Part shown: positions 1-6,229 of the stretch, in pieces | Numbering within the stretch: position 1 is the stretch's first letter | Layout of the letters: each line of letters opens with the position of its first letter | Assembly: GCA_002403855.1 (NCBI GenBank) | Contig: DHIO01000003.1 | Span: 57,147 to 63,688, forward strand | DNA length: 6,542 bases | Origin: Acidimicrobiia bacterium UBA4744 | GTDB taxonomy: Bacteria; Actinomycetota; Acidimicrobiia; Spongiisociales; UBA4744 | Direction of reading: 5' to 3' | The notes under the pieces: model-generated | Told to the model about the DNA's origin: nothing | The model's database searches: none | What the model saw: only the letters and a program-made list of their open reading frames with translations | Translations under genes and position numbers: made by a program

Positions 1-1069
1 AGCCCTCCTCGCCGGGCATCTCTTCGAGGCGGCTGGATACCTCTCGCAACGCTTCGCCCCACCGACTGGTGCTGTCGGCCATCAGCGCTACGTCATAGCC
101 CTGATCCCGGTAGTACTCGGCCATCGTGATCCCGGTATAGATCGAGGCCTCTCGGGCGGCGACCGGCATGTTGGATGTGTTGGCAATCAGGATGGTCCTG
201 TCCATCAAGGAAGAACCGGTACGAGGATCGACCAGCCTCGGGAAGTCCTGCAAGACTTCGGCGAGCTCGTTGCCGCGCTCGCCGCATCCGATGTAGACGA
301 TGACATCGGCCTTTGCCCACTTGGCCAGCGTTTGCTCCTGCACGGTCTTACCGGTCCCGAAGCCGCCCGGGATGGTCGCACTGCCTCCTCGGGCGATAGG
401 GAACAGGGTGTCGATGACGCGCTGGCCGGTGATGAGTGGCTCCACCGGGTCGAGGCGTCTGGAAGCGGGTCGCGGTTTGCGAACCGGCCAGGTAGAGACC
501 ATCGAGTGTGGTGATCCGTCGATGGAAGCGACGGCATCGTCCAGGCGAGCCTCACCTGCAGTCACACCGGTGACCGTGCCTTCTCTTCCCTGCGCCACGA
601 GGATGCGATGCTCGATCGCACCGGTTTCCTGAACTGTGCCCAACACATCGCCTGCGGCGACCCGGTCGCCTGCCGCAACGTGCGGCCGGAACTCCCACCG
701 GCGGTCCCGATCGAGCGGGGCCACCACTACGCCGCGGCGAAGGAAGGCTTCCCCGAAAGGGTCGTCGCCCTCCGTAGCCATCGTCGCTAGGGGCCTCTGC
801 ACCCCATCGAAGGTATTGGTCAGTAGTCCCGGTCCGAGTTCCACCTCGAGGGGTCTTCCCGTATCGACCACCTCAGAACCGACCTGCAGTCCGGAGGTGT
901 CCTCGTACACCTGGATGACCGCCTCCTCCCCTTCCAGTCGGATGACCTCGCCGATCAGTTCTCGGCGTCCCACCCGGACCAGGTCGTAAAGGAGAGCATC
1001 GCTCAGGCCGTGCGCTACGACCACCGGGCCGGCCACTCGCACCACATGGCCTTGCAGTGTGGCGGTCAT
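1..1069 (-). CDS. atpA: V/A-type ATPase catalytic subunit A, partial (3' end outside window)
   Basis: Catalytic subunit of the cytoplasmic A3B3 head, which makes or hydrolyses ATP. The open frame gives 356 residues and leaves the window without a stop; the family is about 580-600 residues long, so roughly 60% is present. Visible in order: an N-terminal beta-barrel (about 1-70, beginning MTATLQGHVVRVAGPVVVA), the A-specific bulge or non-homologous region (about 110-190), then the nucleotide-binding domain. The P-loop GGFGTGKT is at about 235-242 (Lys241). The motif GCGERGNE carries the catalytic Glu264, and the Walker B stretch DVALMADSTSRW starts near 326. All key catalytic residues in the visible part are intact. 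The ATG overlaps the stop of subunit F as ATGA, and a strong AAGGAGG lies 6 bases upstream, which fixes the start. The P-loop has Gly where many A subunits have Pro (GPFG). Subunit B should follow on the left. Confidence 0.97.
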   Translation of the reverse strand, partial: MTATLQGHVVRVAGPVVVAHGLSDALLYDLVRVGRRELIGEVIRLEGEEAVIQVYEDTSGLQVGSEVVDTGRPLEVELGPGLLTNTFDGVQRPLATMATEGDDPFGEAFLRRGVVVAPLDRDRRWEFRPHVAAGDRVAAGDVLGTVQETGAIEHRILVAQGREGTVTGVTAGEARLDDAVASIDGSPHSMVSTWPVRKPRPASRRLDPVEPLITGQRVIDTLFPIARGGSATIPGGFGTGKTVQEQTLAKWAKADVIVYIGCGERGNELAEVLQDFPRLVDPRTGSSLMDRTILIANTSNMPVAAREASIYTGITMAEYYRDQGYDVALMADSTSRWGEALREVSSRLEEMPGEEG

Positions 1070-1416
1070 TCGTCTCCTCCTTCGAACACGATGTGATAGC
1101 CAACCGCCCGCTGCAGGAGTGATGCGAGACGAGCCCGCCGGGCTTGGGGGCTTTCGGCTTCGAGACCATCTGAGAGAGATACGACGACCGGGGTGATCGA
1201 CGTTTCCAGTCGATCGCGCAAGCCTGGATCGATTCTTTCGAAAAAGGGCCGGTGCACGGCGATCACGCCCTGCTGGCCTTCTGTCATCAATGCCCGCAGT
1301 GTGTCTTCTGCCTCGGCGGGGGAGGATACCGGTCGGGTGGTGACCCCGGCGAGACGAAATCCCGCCTCCAGCGCCGGAACCGTCACGATGATCAGGCGGG
1401 CATCCTGCTCGCTCAT
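1066..1416 (-). CDS. atpF: V/A-type ATPase subunit F
   Basis: Small central-stalk subunit that packs against D inside the head and takes part in regulation and coupling. It has 116 residues, close to the roughly 100-115 usual for the family. The N-terminal alpha/beta fold is recognisable in LIIVTVPALEAGFRLAGV, where GFRLAG is the family hallmark. A central strand follows in GVIAVHRPFF, then ITPVVVSLSD, and a C-terminal helix ends in AVGYHIVFEG. A longer in-frame reading beginning at 1458 would lie deep inside subunit C and is rejected, because the ATG at 1416 overlaps the C stop as ATGA and matches the family's N-terminus. Its own ribosome binding site is weak (GGTGG a few bases upstream), so translation is probably coupled to C. 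The acidic GGDE tail is encoded by the purine-rich ribosome binding site of the next gene, A. Confidence 0.93.
   Translation of the reverse strand: MSEQDARLIIVTVPALEAGFRLAGVTTRPVSSPAEAEDTLRALMTEGQQGVIAVHRPFFERIDPGLRDRLETSITPVVVSLSDGLEAESPQARRARLASLLQRAVGYHIVFEGGDE
1074..1082 (-). promoter_or_regulatory. Ribosome binding site of subunit A gene
   Basis: AAGGAGGAG on the minus strand, with the AAGGAGG core 6 bases from the ATG at 1069. It lies inside the last codons of subunit F and gives A a strong initiation signal of its own in addition to the ATGA overlap. Confidence 0.75.
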
Positions 1417-2510
1417 AGTGCCACCACCAGCTGATCTTCGATGGCGGTCGGGTCCCATCCGGCTGCGATGCCGCGGCCTATCAGGCGGAGATTGCCGACC
1501 TCGGCTTCTTTGGCCCGGATGTAGGCAATCGGAACGGCGATCCCTAGTGGGTCTCCTCTAGCGAAGAGCCCGACCGCACGAGAAGCGCTGGCCCGGTCGA
1601 GGGCCCGGCTCAACCGAACCAGATCGCCTTGCCGGGACCAATCCTCGAGGGCGTCCGACCAGATCTGGGGGAGCCCGTCGGAGATGAGATCGTCGGTGAG
1701 CCGTTGCGCGTCGTCCTCGTGGGCGGCCCGGTCGAGCGAGTCGGGCGTGAGATGACCGGCCGGGAGATACCGGTGCTGCACATCGTCGGGTTCCCACTGT
1801 TGCTCGCCGGACAAGCGAGCCTCCCGGAGACGCAAAGCGGTGAAGAGGTTGATGAGATCGATTTCGTTTCGCATGAACGATTCGAGATTGGGGTCGAAAA
1901 GAGCGCCGTTGTTGGACATCATGGCGGTCAAGGCTTCGTCGACATGGGACGCAAAGGCGAGGTTGATTGCATGTTCCAGGACCAACGGGTCGGCCGTCTT
2001 CTCGTAGGCCGGTCGTGCTTCTAGCAGAGCCCGGGCCGTCTCCGGCGAAGGAACTCCCCAGATCCTGATGAGGTCGAGGGTCGCCCGAACTCCCGACTGG
2101 CGGGCCAACTCGCCGAGGTCGACCTCATCCAGCGAGCCGGCCGCCACCAACAACGGGAGGATCTCTTCTACGGGAGCCAGGCGGGCTTGCCCTCGGAGAA
2201 TGGTGCGGAGATTGTGGAGATCCCAGCGCTGGAGGATCAGATCGATCCCTCGCCGCTCAGGGTCGGCGTAGAAGCTTCGGAGCTCGCGGAAGTCACGAGT
2301 CAGATTCAGCCGGAGGGCCTCGTCGAGTCTGCGCAGGTCACGGAACCGGGGCAGCGTCGAAGCCACGTCCGGTCCGTACGGGGTGTCGGCCAGTGCGCCG
2401 AGCAGCGCGTCGAGGGTCTCGGCGCGCAGGAGGTCGTGATAGTCGCTGCCCCGCAGCAGCTTCGACTTCCTCGCCCTCAGCCGGGTGTTACCGTATTCGA
2501 AGCCGGTCAC
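1413..2510 (-). CDS. atpC: V/A-type ATPase subunit C (d-type, AC39 family)
   Basis: Funnel-shaped subunit that sits on top of the proteolipid ring and joins it to the D/F shaft. It corresponds to eukaryotic subunit d, not eukaryotic C. It is 365 residues long, somewhat longer than the roughly 320-350 usual for bacterial members. It is all-helical by composition and begins YGNTRLRARKSKLL, the typical start of the family. Near the C-terminus, GIAVPIAYIRAKEAEVGNLR is the diagnostic block of this family (ending AKEAEVxNLR). The start is a GTG that overlaps the stop of E as GTGA, with GGGAGG 6 bases upstream. The extra length appears to be internal, for example the acidic stretch SGEQQWEPDDVQHRYLPAGH near residues 235-255, and there is no added domain that I recognise. 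Symbols differ between naming schemes, and this is not F-type AtpC. Confidence 0.94.
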   Translation of the reverse strand: MTGFEYGNTRLRARKSKLLRGSDYHDLLRAETLDALLGALADTPYGPDVASTLPRFRDLRRLDEALRLNLTRDFRELRSFYADPERRGIDLILQRWDLHNLRTILRGQARLAPVEEILPLLVAAGSLDEVDLGELARQSGVRATLDLIRIWGVPSPETARALLEARPAYEKTADPLVLEHAINLAFASHVDEALTAMMSNNGALFDPNLESFMRNEIDLINLFTALRLREARLSGEQQWEPDDVQHRYLPAGHLTPDSLDRAAHEDDAQRLTDDLISDGLPQIWSDALEDWSRQGDLVRLSRALDRASASRAVGLFARGDPLGIAVPIAYIRAKEAEVGNLRLIGRGIAAGWDPTAIEDQLVVAL

Positions 2511-3097
2511 TCGAGGCCTCCCGTAATCGGCGCGACGAGACGGGCGAAAGTCTGGCGGAGTTGCGGGCCCGCCCTCTCCAAACGGGCCTCGATGGTGTTG
2601 AGCACCCGGCGGCCGTCATCCGTCCACAGCTCGACTCCGCCCCAGGTCGACAAGGACGTCTCAACCTTCAGCCGCGTCTCCCGATCGGCAGCCCGTTCCG
2701 CCAGTTCCAGGTCCCTTGGATCCACTCGCAAGATCCGTCCTTCGGGTAAAGCTTGTCGCGACTCTTCGACGAGATCGGTGAACACCTGCGGGTAGTGAGC
2801 GTTGTCTCGGATGGCGGCGAGCCGTGTCTTCACTTCTGCGAGGGCGGACTCATAGACCGCCTCGCGGGCCCGGCGGAGTCGCCGGTTCACCTCGAGCTGC
2901 GCCCGATTGCGGACCACGCGGGCTGCGTCGGCGGTCTCCTCCTCCCGGGCGGTGGAGATCTCGGTGAGCCGCTGCTCCGCCGCTCTTGCGGCTTGGGCGA
3001 GAATGGATTCCGCCTCGCGTTTTCCCTTACTGCGCAGCTCGGCAGCCTCGGCCGTCGCCTCCAGGCGGATCGCTTCGAGAATGTCGTTCAGCGCCAT
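2507..3097 (-). CDS. atpE: V/A-type ATPase subunit E (peripheral stalk)
   Basis: Peripheral stalk subunit that pairs with the G-like subunit as a long coiled coil and holds the head against subunit I. It is 196 residues long, normal for the family. Residues 1 to about 90 are an Ala/Glu/Arg-rich helix (EAIRLEATAEAAELRSKGKR onward) as expected for a stalk coiled coil. The C-terminal half is the globular head-binding domain, with the family block GGVELWTDDGRRVLNTIEAR followed by LERAGPQLRQTFARL. A longer in-frame reading from 3376 would run through the whole proteolipid gene in another frame and is rejected. The chosen ATG shares one base with the K stop (TGATG). No clear Shine-Dalgarno precedes it (the upstream bases are CCTGTTGCCCGGCTG), so E is probably translated by ribosomes finishing K. 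The stop overlaps the GTG of subunit C. Confidence 0.93.
   Translation of the reverse strand: MALNDILEAIRLEATAEAAELRSKGKREAESILAQAARAAEQRLTEISTAREEETADAARVVRNRAQLEVNRRLRRAREAVYESALAEVKTRLAAIRDNAHYPQVFTDLVEESRQALPEGRILRVDPRDLELAERAADRETRLKVETSLSTWGGVELWTDDGRRVLNTIEARLERAGPQLRQTFARLVAPITGGLE
2517..2522 (-). promoter_or_regulatory. Ribosome binding site of subunit C gene
   Basis: GGGAGG on the minus strand, 6 bases before the GTG at 2510, inside the last codons of subunit E. It supports GTG as the true start of C. Confidence 0.7.
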
Positions 3098-3318
3098 CAG
3101 CCGGGCAACAGGATCATCACCATTGCAGCCACTGCGAACCCGAGGATGACCAGCGTTTCCGGGAGGGCGATCAGCAGGATCACGCGTCCCAGCAGCTCCG
3201 GCTTCTCGGTGATGGCACCGATTCCGGCCGATCCGATTCGCGCTTGGGCGATGCCGGTGGCCAATGCACCCAGACCGACTGCTAGTCCGGCTCCAATGGC
3301 GATGAGACCAAGTTCCAT
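3097..3318 (-). CDS. ntpK: V/A-type ATPase proteolipid subunit K (c-ring)
   Basis: Membrane rotor subunit; many copies form the c-ring that carries H+ or Na+ past subunit I. It is a 73-residue single hairpin. Helix 1 is LIAIGAGLAVGLGALATGIA, the cytoplasmic loop is around ITEKPELLGR, and helix 2 is VILLIALPETLVILGFAVAA. The ion-carrying carboxylate is Glu54 in LPETL. Gln25 in helix 1 and Thr55 next to the Glu are also present. The helix 1 block GIAQARIGSAGIGAI and the helix 2 block LPETLVILG closely match what I recall of the Thermus proteolipid. This is the short 8-kDa form, not the fused four-helix form of Enterococcus NtpK. The chosen ATG has a strong AAAGGAG 6 bases upstream. An in-frame ATG at 3336 would add MRKESN and overlap the I stop, but it has no ribosome binding site. 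I see no signal peptide. Confidence 0.95.
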   Translation of the reverse strand: MELGLIAIGAGLAVGLGALATGIAQARIGSAGIGAITEKPELLGRVILLIALPETLVILGFAVAAMVMILLPG

Positions 3319-3324
3319 GTTCGA

Positions 3325-3331
3325 CTCCTTT
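3325..3331 (-). promoter_or_regulatory. Ribosome binding site of proteolipid gene K
   Basis: AAAGGAG on the minus strand, 6 bases before the ATG at 3318, in the 14-base gap after subunit I. It is among the best Shine-Dalgarno sequences in the operon. It decides the start of K over the upstream in-frame ATG at 3336. A strong site fits the need for many c-ring copies per enzyme; that link is an inference. Confidence 0.8.
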
Positions 3332-3332
3332 C

Positions 3333-5237
3333 TCATGCCGACGATGTGCGAGGGGGTGCAGGGGTAGCCGAGCCAAAGGGCCGAAACGCCCGGCCGCCGC
3401 TTTCGTAGAACGTGCCGAAGAACTCGACGTAGTGAAGACGCAAGGCCTGGATCGTGGGACTGAAGATCCCGAGGGCGAGATTCAGTGCATGAATGAGCGA
3501 TGCAATGATCACCCCAACCCAGATAGGGCCGGCTGCGCCCAGCTCGTTTGCCACCCGGGCCAGATACACAGATGCCAGCCCTATAGCGGCAAGACGCAGG
3601 TAAGAGAGCACGTTGCCGAAGGTGGAGATCATCTCGAGCGGGCCGATGAGAATGCCCAACCATCCCTGGACGTACATGAGACCGACCAGCCCCAGCACAA
3701 CGGCCGCTACCGCCGGTGTCATCAACCCGACCGGCAGCTGGTTGGAAGCGACGCCTGCCAGCAGGAAGAGCCCCATGAGTGCCGCCAATCTGCCCATTCG
3801 CTCGATCAGGGCACTTCGCTGTTTCAATCGGGCCGCTTCCCACAGTCCCAGCAGCAAGCCGAGCGTCATGTGGATGGCACCGACCGCCAGAGCGAAAAGG
3901 AGCAGAGGTTGGATGGCCTCTTCGCGGTTGATCCAGATGGGCTTCATGCCAAACAGCTCATGCCCGAGATTGCCTAGGAACTCTCCGTAGATTGCGCCCC
4001 ATATCACCGACCAAATCGAGCTGTACACGAGTACGCGTGAGAGGTCACGCATCGCCGGCGACCTGGCTCCGAAGCGCCGACCCACCCACAATGAGAGGGC
4101 CAGGGCGAAGAGACCGTAGACAATGTCTCCGAGCATTATCCCGAAGAACAAGGGCAGGAATACGAACATCAGCCGGGTCGGATCGATGGTGTTGTAGCCG
4201 GGAAGGGACAAGAGCCGTACGAGAAATTCGAACGGCCGAACCGGTGATGGATTGCGCAGCAGGATCGGGGGCTCTTCATCGGGCTCCGTAGCGATCTGTT
4301 CCATCATCACTTGGGGTCCGACTTCGGCTTCCAGAGCTGAATGGAGGTCGGGCAGATCCGGCTCCGGCACCCAACCCACCGCAACAAACGCGTGGTGGGT
4401 AGTGCCGACCCTGCGGATGGCGTCCAGTTCATCGAGGCGTGCGTCGATGGCGGACCGCGTTGCCCACCAAACTCGACGCGGCTCCACCAGATCGGTAATG
4501 GTTCGGTGAGCTTTTTCAATCTCTCCGGGCAAGGCGCTGATCCGCCGTTCCATTGAAGCCAGTGCCTGGCGAAACGGCATTCCCTCAAAGCGTTCCGGTA
4601 GCCTGACCCGGCTCACCTGTATCCGACCGAGCAGGGCGTGGACCTTGCGGGCGACCTCGCGGCGGAAAACGAGGATGGCGCCGATGGTGTCTCGGTCGAC
4701 CTGGGCTGTGATGATCTCATACAGGTCTCCGGCGACTTCCGTCATCTCGGTGTTCAAGTCGCCGAGGACGTCGGCATGGCGACTCTCGATCAGCAGAGCT
4801 GCTGTTTCGTATCCGCCCAGTTGGGTAAGTTCCGGAACGAGTGGCAACAGGCGGCGGAGGGATTCCAGATAGCGGGGGAGCGCCTGTTGTTCGGTCTGCA
4901 AGTCGTCGAGCCGGCGTGTGAGTAACTCGAGTTCGGGTCCCAGCTCCTCCAGCTCTGCTCGCAGGGCCTGGAGATCTGCGGGCTGCACTTCGGAACGCCC
5001 GACACCCTCTGGGGTCGGAACCATCCCGAGGACTGCGTCGAGCCGGGTTCGTAGGTAGCGGAGCTCCTCGAGTTCTCGTAATTGCTTCTCATCCGCGGTG
5101 AGAGGGGGAAGCCGGACACCCGGGGTCGATGTCACGTCGATCAGCTGTATGGTCCGTAACCCGTGGAGCAGATGCAGAGTAACGTCGAGGCGATCCCGGT
5201 GGCCGATGATCTCGACTTTGGCCATGGGTACCAGCAT
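3333..5237 (-). CDS. ntpI: V/A-type ATPase subunit I (membrane stator, a-subunit counterpart)
   Basis: Stator subunit that forms the two ion half-channels beside the c-ring and anchors the peripheral stalks. It is 634 residues long, within the family's usual 600-700. Residues 1 to about 340 are the soluble arm, beginning MLVPMAKVEIIG and containing coiled-coil stretches (about 50-130 and 220-270). The remainder is membrane-embedded with about eight hydrophobic segments, starting with MFVFLPLFFGIMLGDIVYGL. Key motifs are GDIVYG (370-375), YGEFLGNLG (417-425), and FGNVLSYLRLAAIGLAS with the essential Arg548. In the last helix, Gln597 and Arg600 lie three residues apart, as in the channel of Thermus subunit I. 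The C-terminal block YVEFFGTFYESGG is typical and is followed by a short Pro/Ser-rich tail. The start at 5237 has GAGGAGG 8 bases upstream; the in-frame ATG at 5225 is too far from it. The gap to G is 3 bases. Confidence 0.96.
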   Translation of the reverse strand: MLVPMAKVEIIGHRDRLDVTLHLLHGLRTIQLIDVTSTPGVRLPPLTADEKQLRELEELRYLRTRLDAVLGMVPTPEGVGRSEVQPADLQALRAELEELGPELELLTRRLDDLQTEQQALPRYLESLRRLLPLVPELTQLGGYETAALLIESRHADVLGDLNTEMTEVAGDLYEIITAQVDRDTIGAILVFRREVARKVHALLGRIQVSRVRLPERFEGMPFRQALASMERRISALPGEIEKAHRTITDLVEPRRVWWATRSAIDARLDELDAIRRVGTTHHAFVAVGWVPEPDLPDLHSALEAEVGPQVMMEQIATEPDEEPPILLRNPSPVRPFEFLVRLLSLPGYNTIDPTRLMFVFLPLFFGIMLGDIVYGLFALALSLWVGRRFGARSPAMRDLSRVLVYSSIWSVIWGAIYGEFLGNLGHELFGMKPIWINREEAIQPLLLFALAVGAIHMTLGLLLGLWEAARLKQRSALIERMGRLAALMGLFLLAGVASNQLPVGLMTPAVAAVVLGLVGLMYVQGWLGILIGPLEMISTFGNVLSYLRLAAIGLASVYLARVANELGAAGPIWVGVIIASLIHALNLALGIFSPTIQALRLHYVEFFGTFYESGGRAFRPFGSATPAPPRTSSA

Positions 5238-5240
5238 CGA

Positions 5241-5573
5241 TCACGCCTCCTCGGTGTTCCCTCCCGGTAGGACGAATTCGACCAGGGCGGCAACCGCCTG
5301 AGACAGATACGGTTTTGCCAGATCGGATACGTTCGCCGCTCGTGCTTCACCTTCGCTCACCAACTGCCGTGCATCGGCCTGCGCCGCCTCCAGGGCCTCC
5401 TGGTGGAGACGGAGGGCGACATGCCTGCCCTGTTCCTCGGCCTCAACGAGCATCTCGGCGGCTCGTGCCCTGGCCCCCTCAAGCTCGTCTTCTGCCTCAT
5501 GGCGAGCGGTTTCGACGAGTTCCGCTGCCGCTCGTTCAGCTTCGCGGATGGTGATCAGCGGGGACTCGTTCAT
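5241..5573 (-). CDS. V/A-type ATPase G/H-like peripheral stalk subunit
   Basis: Predicted partner of subunit E in the peripheral stalk coiled coil that links the head to subunit I. It has 110 residues, near the roughly 100-120 of bacterial G/H subunits. It is almost entirely Ala/Glu/Arg/Gln-rich helix, with repeated AxxExxxxA spacing (EAERAAAELVETARHEAEDE onward) and no membrane segment. It ends in a more hydrophobic helix, YLSQAVAALVEFVLP, which resembles the C-terminal part of these subunits. Such coiled coils carry little sequence signature, so the call rests on composition, length and position directly before I, as for G in the Thermus-type operon. The ATG overlaps the stop of D as ATGA, with GAAGGAA 6 bases upstream. 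A longer in-frame reading from 5672 (Gly/Pro-rich, inside D) is rejected. Confidence 0.85.
   Translation of the reverse strand: MNESPLITIREAERAAAELVETARHEAEDELEGARARAAEMLVEAEEQGRHVALRLHQEALEAAQADARQLVSEGEARAANVSDLAKPYLSQAVAALVEFVLPGGNTEEA
5246..5252 (-). promoter_or_regulatory. Ribosome binding site of subunit I gene
   Basis: GAGGAGG on the minus strand, 8 bases before the ATG at 5237 and 20 bases before the alternative ATG at 5225, so it supports the longer start. It lies within the last codons of the preceding G-like gene, where it encodes the Glu-Glu-Ala end of that protein. Confidence 0.75.
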
Positions 5574-6214
5574 GGTCGGTTCCTTCGATGGGCCCTGGCC
5601 TTGTGTTCCTTGACACGCTTCAGGCGGAAATGGTCCTGGCGTTCTCGCTCCTCCAGGACCGACTGGATCCACTTGCTCTCACCGATCAGTCGGGGTATCA
5701 CGACGAACTCCAGGGCGTTGACCCGACGGGTCGTTTTGCCTATCTCCTCGGCGAGGCGCCGGAGCCGAATCTCCGTGGTTGCCACCTCGAGAACGAGGTC
5801 GAGCTGCCCTTCGTATGCTTCGGCAACAGCGTCGATGCGGGGCCCGGTGCCCGCGAGACTGTATCCGCGTCCGGTTCGGGGCCGGCCGACGGGTTGGTGG
5901 TCGATCCGCGCGATGCGAACGCCCATGATCGAGGTTGTGCTCGCTTCGAGGGGGATTTCACCTCTTGTGGCCACGGCAGCCGAAAGGACTGCCTCCGGGC
6001 CGTCGCCGGCCTCCGCGATGGTCAGCAGTCGGCGCCCTTCGGCTGCAGATCGTTCAAGAGCGTCCGTTCCGCCCAGCACCACGTCGGCTACCCGCCGGAA
6101 TTCCTCGAGGAGCTGATCGCGCTTTTCGTTGAGCAGGTCTCTGCCCCGATTGGCGAGATCTATCTGCGCCCGGCGAGCGAGGAGTTCGGTTCGCGTGGCG
6201 CTCACTTGCTCCAC
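5570..6214 (-). CDS. atpD: V/A-type ATPase subunit D (central rotor shaft)
   Basis: Central shaft that turns inside A3B3 and transmits torque to the c-ring through C, with F bound at its side; it is the functional counterpart of F-type gamma. It is 214 residues from the chosen start, normal for the family. The N-terminal helix ATRTELLARRAQIDLANRGR followed by DLLNEKRDQLLEEF is the D-family signature (TRxELL...RGxDLLxxKRDxL). The C-terminal helix EIGKTTRRVNALEFVVIPRL, followed by WIQSVLEERERQDHFRLKRVK, is the second signature. These two helices form the antiparallel coiled-coil shaft, and the middle (about 80-130) is the variable globular part. The start taken is the GTG at 6214, with AAAGGAG 4 bases upstream. 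The in-frame GTG at 6229 has no ribosome binding site, and the GTG at 6205 is 13 bases from it. D is first in the operon here, whereas in Thermus-type operons it follows B. Confidence 0.94.
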   Translation of the reverse strand: MEQVSATRTELLARRAQIDLANRGRDLLNEKRDQLLEEFRRVADVVLGGTDALERSAAEGRRLLTIAEAGDGPEAVLSAAVATRGEIPLEASTTSIMGVRIARIDHQPVGRPRTGRGYSLAGTGPRIDAVAEAYEGQLDLVLEVATTEIRLRRLAEEIGKTTRRVNALEFVVIPRLIGESKWIQSVLEERERQDHFRLKRVKEHKARAHRRNRP

Positions 6215-6218
6215 AGAT

Positions 6219-6225
6219 CTCCTTT
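6219..6225 (-). promoter_or_regulatory. Ribosome binding site of subunit D gene
   Basis: AAAGGAG on the minus strand, just before the first gene of the operon. It falls 4 bases from the GTG at 6214 and 13 from the GTG at 6205. It would lie inside the coding region if translation began at the GTG at 6229. It therefore favours 6214, although 4 bases is at the short end of normal spacing. Confidence 0.65.
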
Positions 6226-6229
6226 CCAC

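Noticed and set aside
2187..3367. Two plus-strand open frames of about 200 codons opposite C, E and K
   Set aside because: They lie antisense to three conserved ATPase genes, have low-complexity Arg/Ser-rich composition and resemble no family I know.
3319..3843. Long upstream extension of the proteolipid frame into subunit I
   Set aside because: The extra residues are an out-of-frame reading of I with no hydrophobic or family character. The strong ribosome binding site at 3325-3331 marks the real start.
3432..3990. Plus-strand open frames opposite subunit I
   Set aside because: His/Gln-rich or Ser/Pro-rich antisense translations over the conserved membrane domain of I; no plausible start signal or domain.
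4307..5119. Minus-strand frames of 93 and 109 codons within subunit I
   Set aside because: They are shifted frames of the same strand inside an intact 634-codon gene. The I frame is continuous, so they are not evidence of a frameshift.
5403..6116. Plus-strand open frame of 237 codons opposite D and G
   Set aside because: Arg/Ser/Pro-rich translation typical of the antisense strand of GC-rich genes. It lies entirely over two well-supported minus-strand genes and has no recognisable domain.
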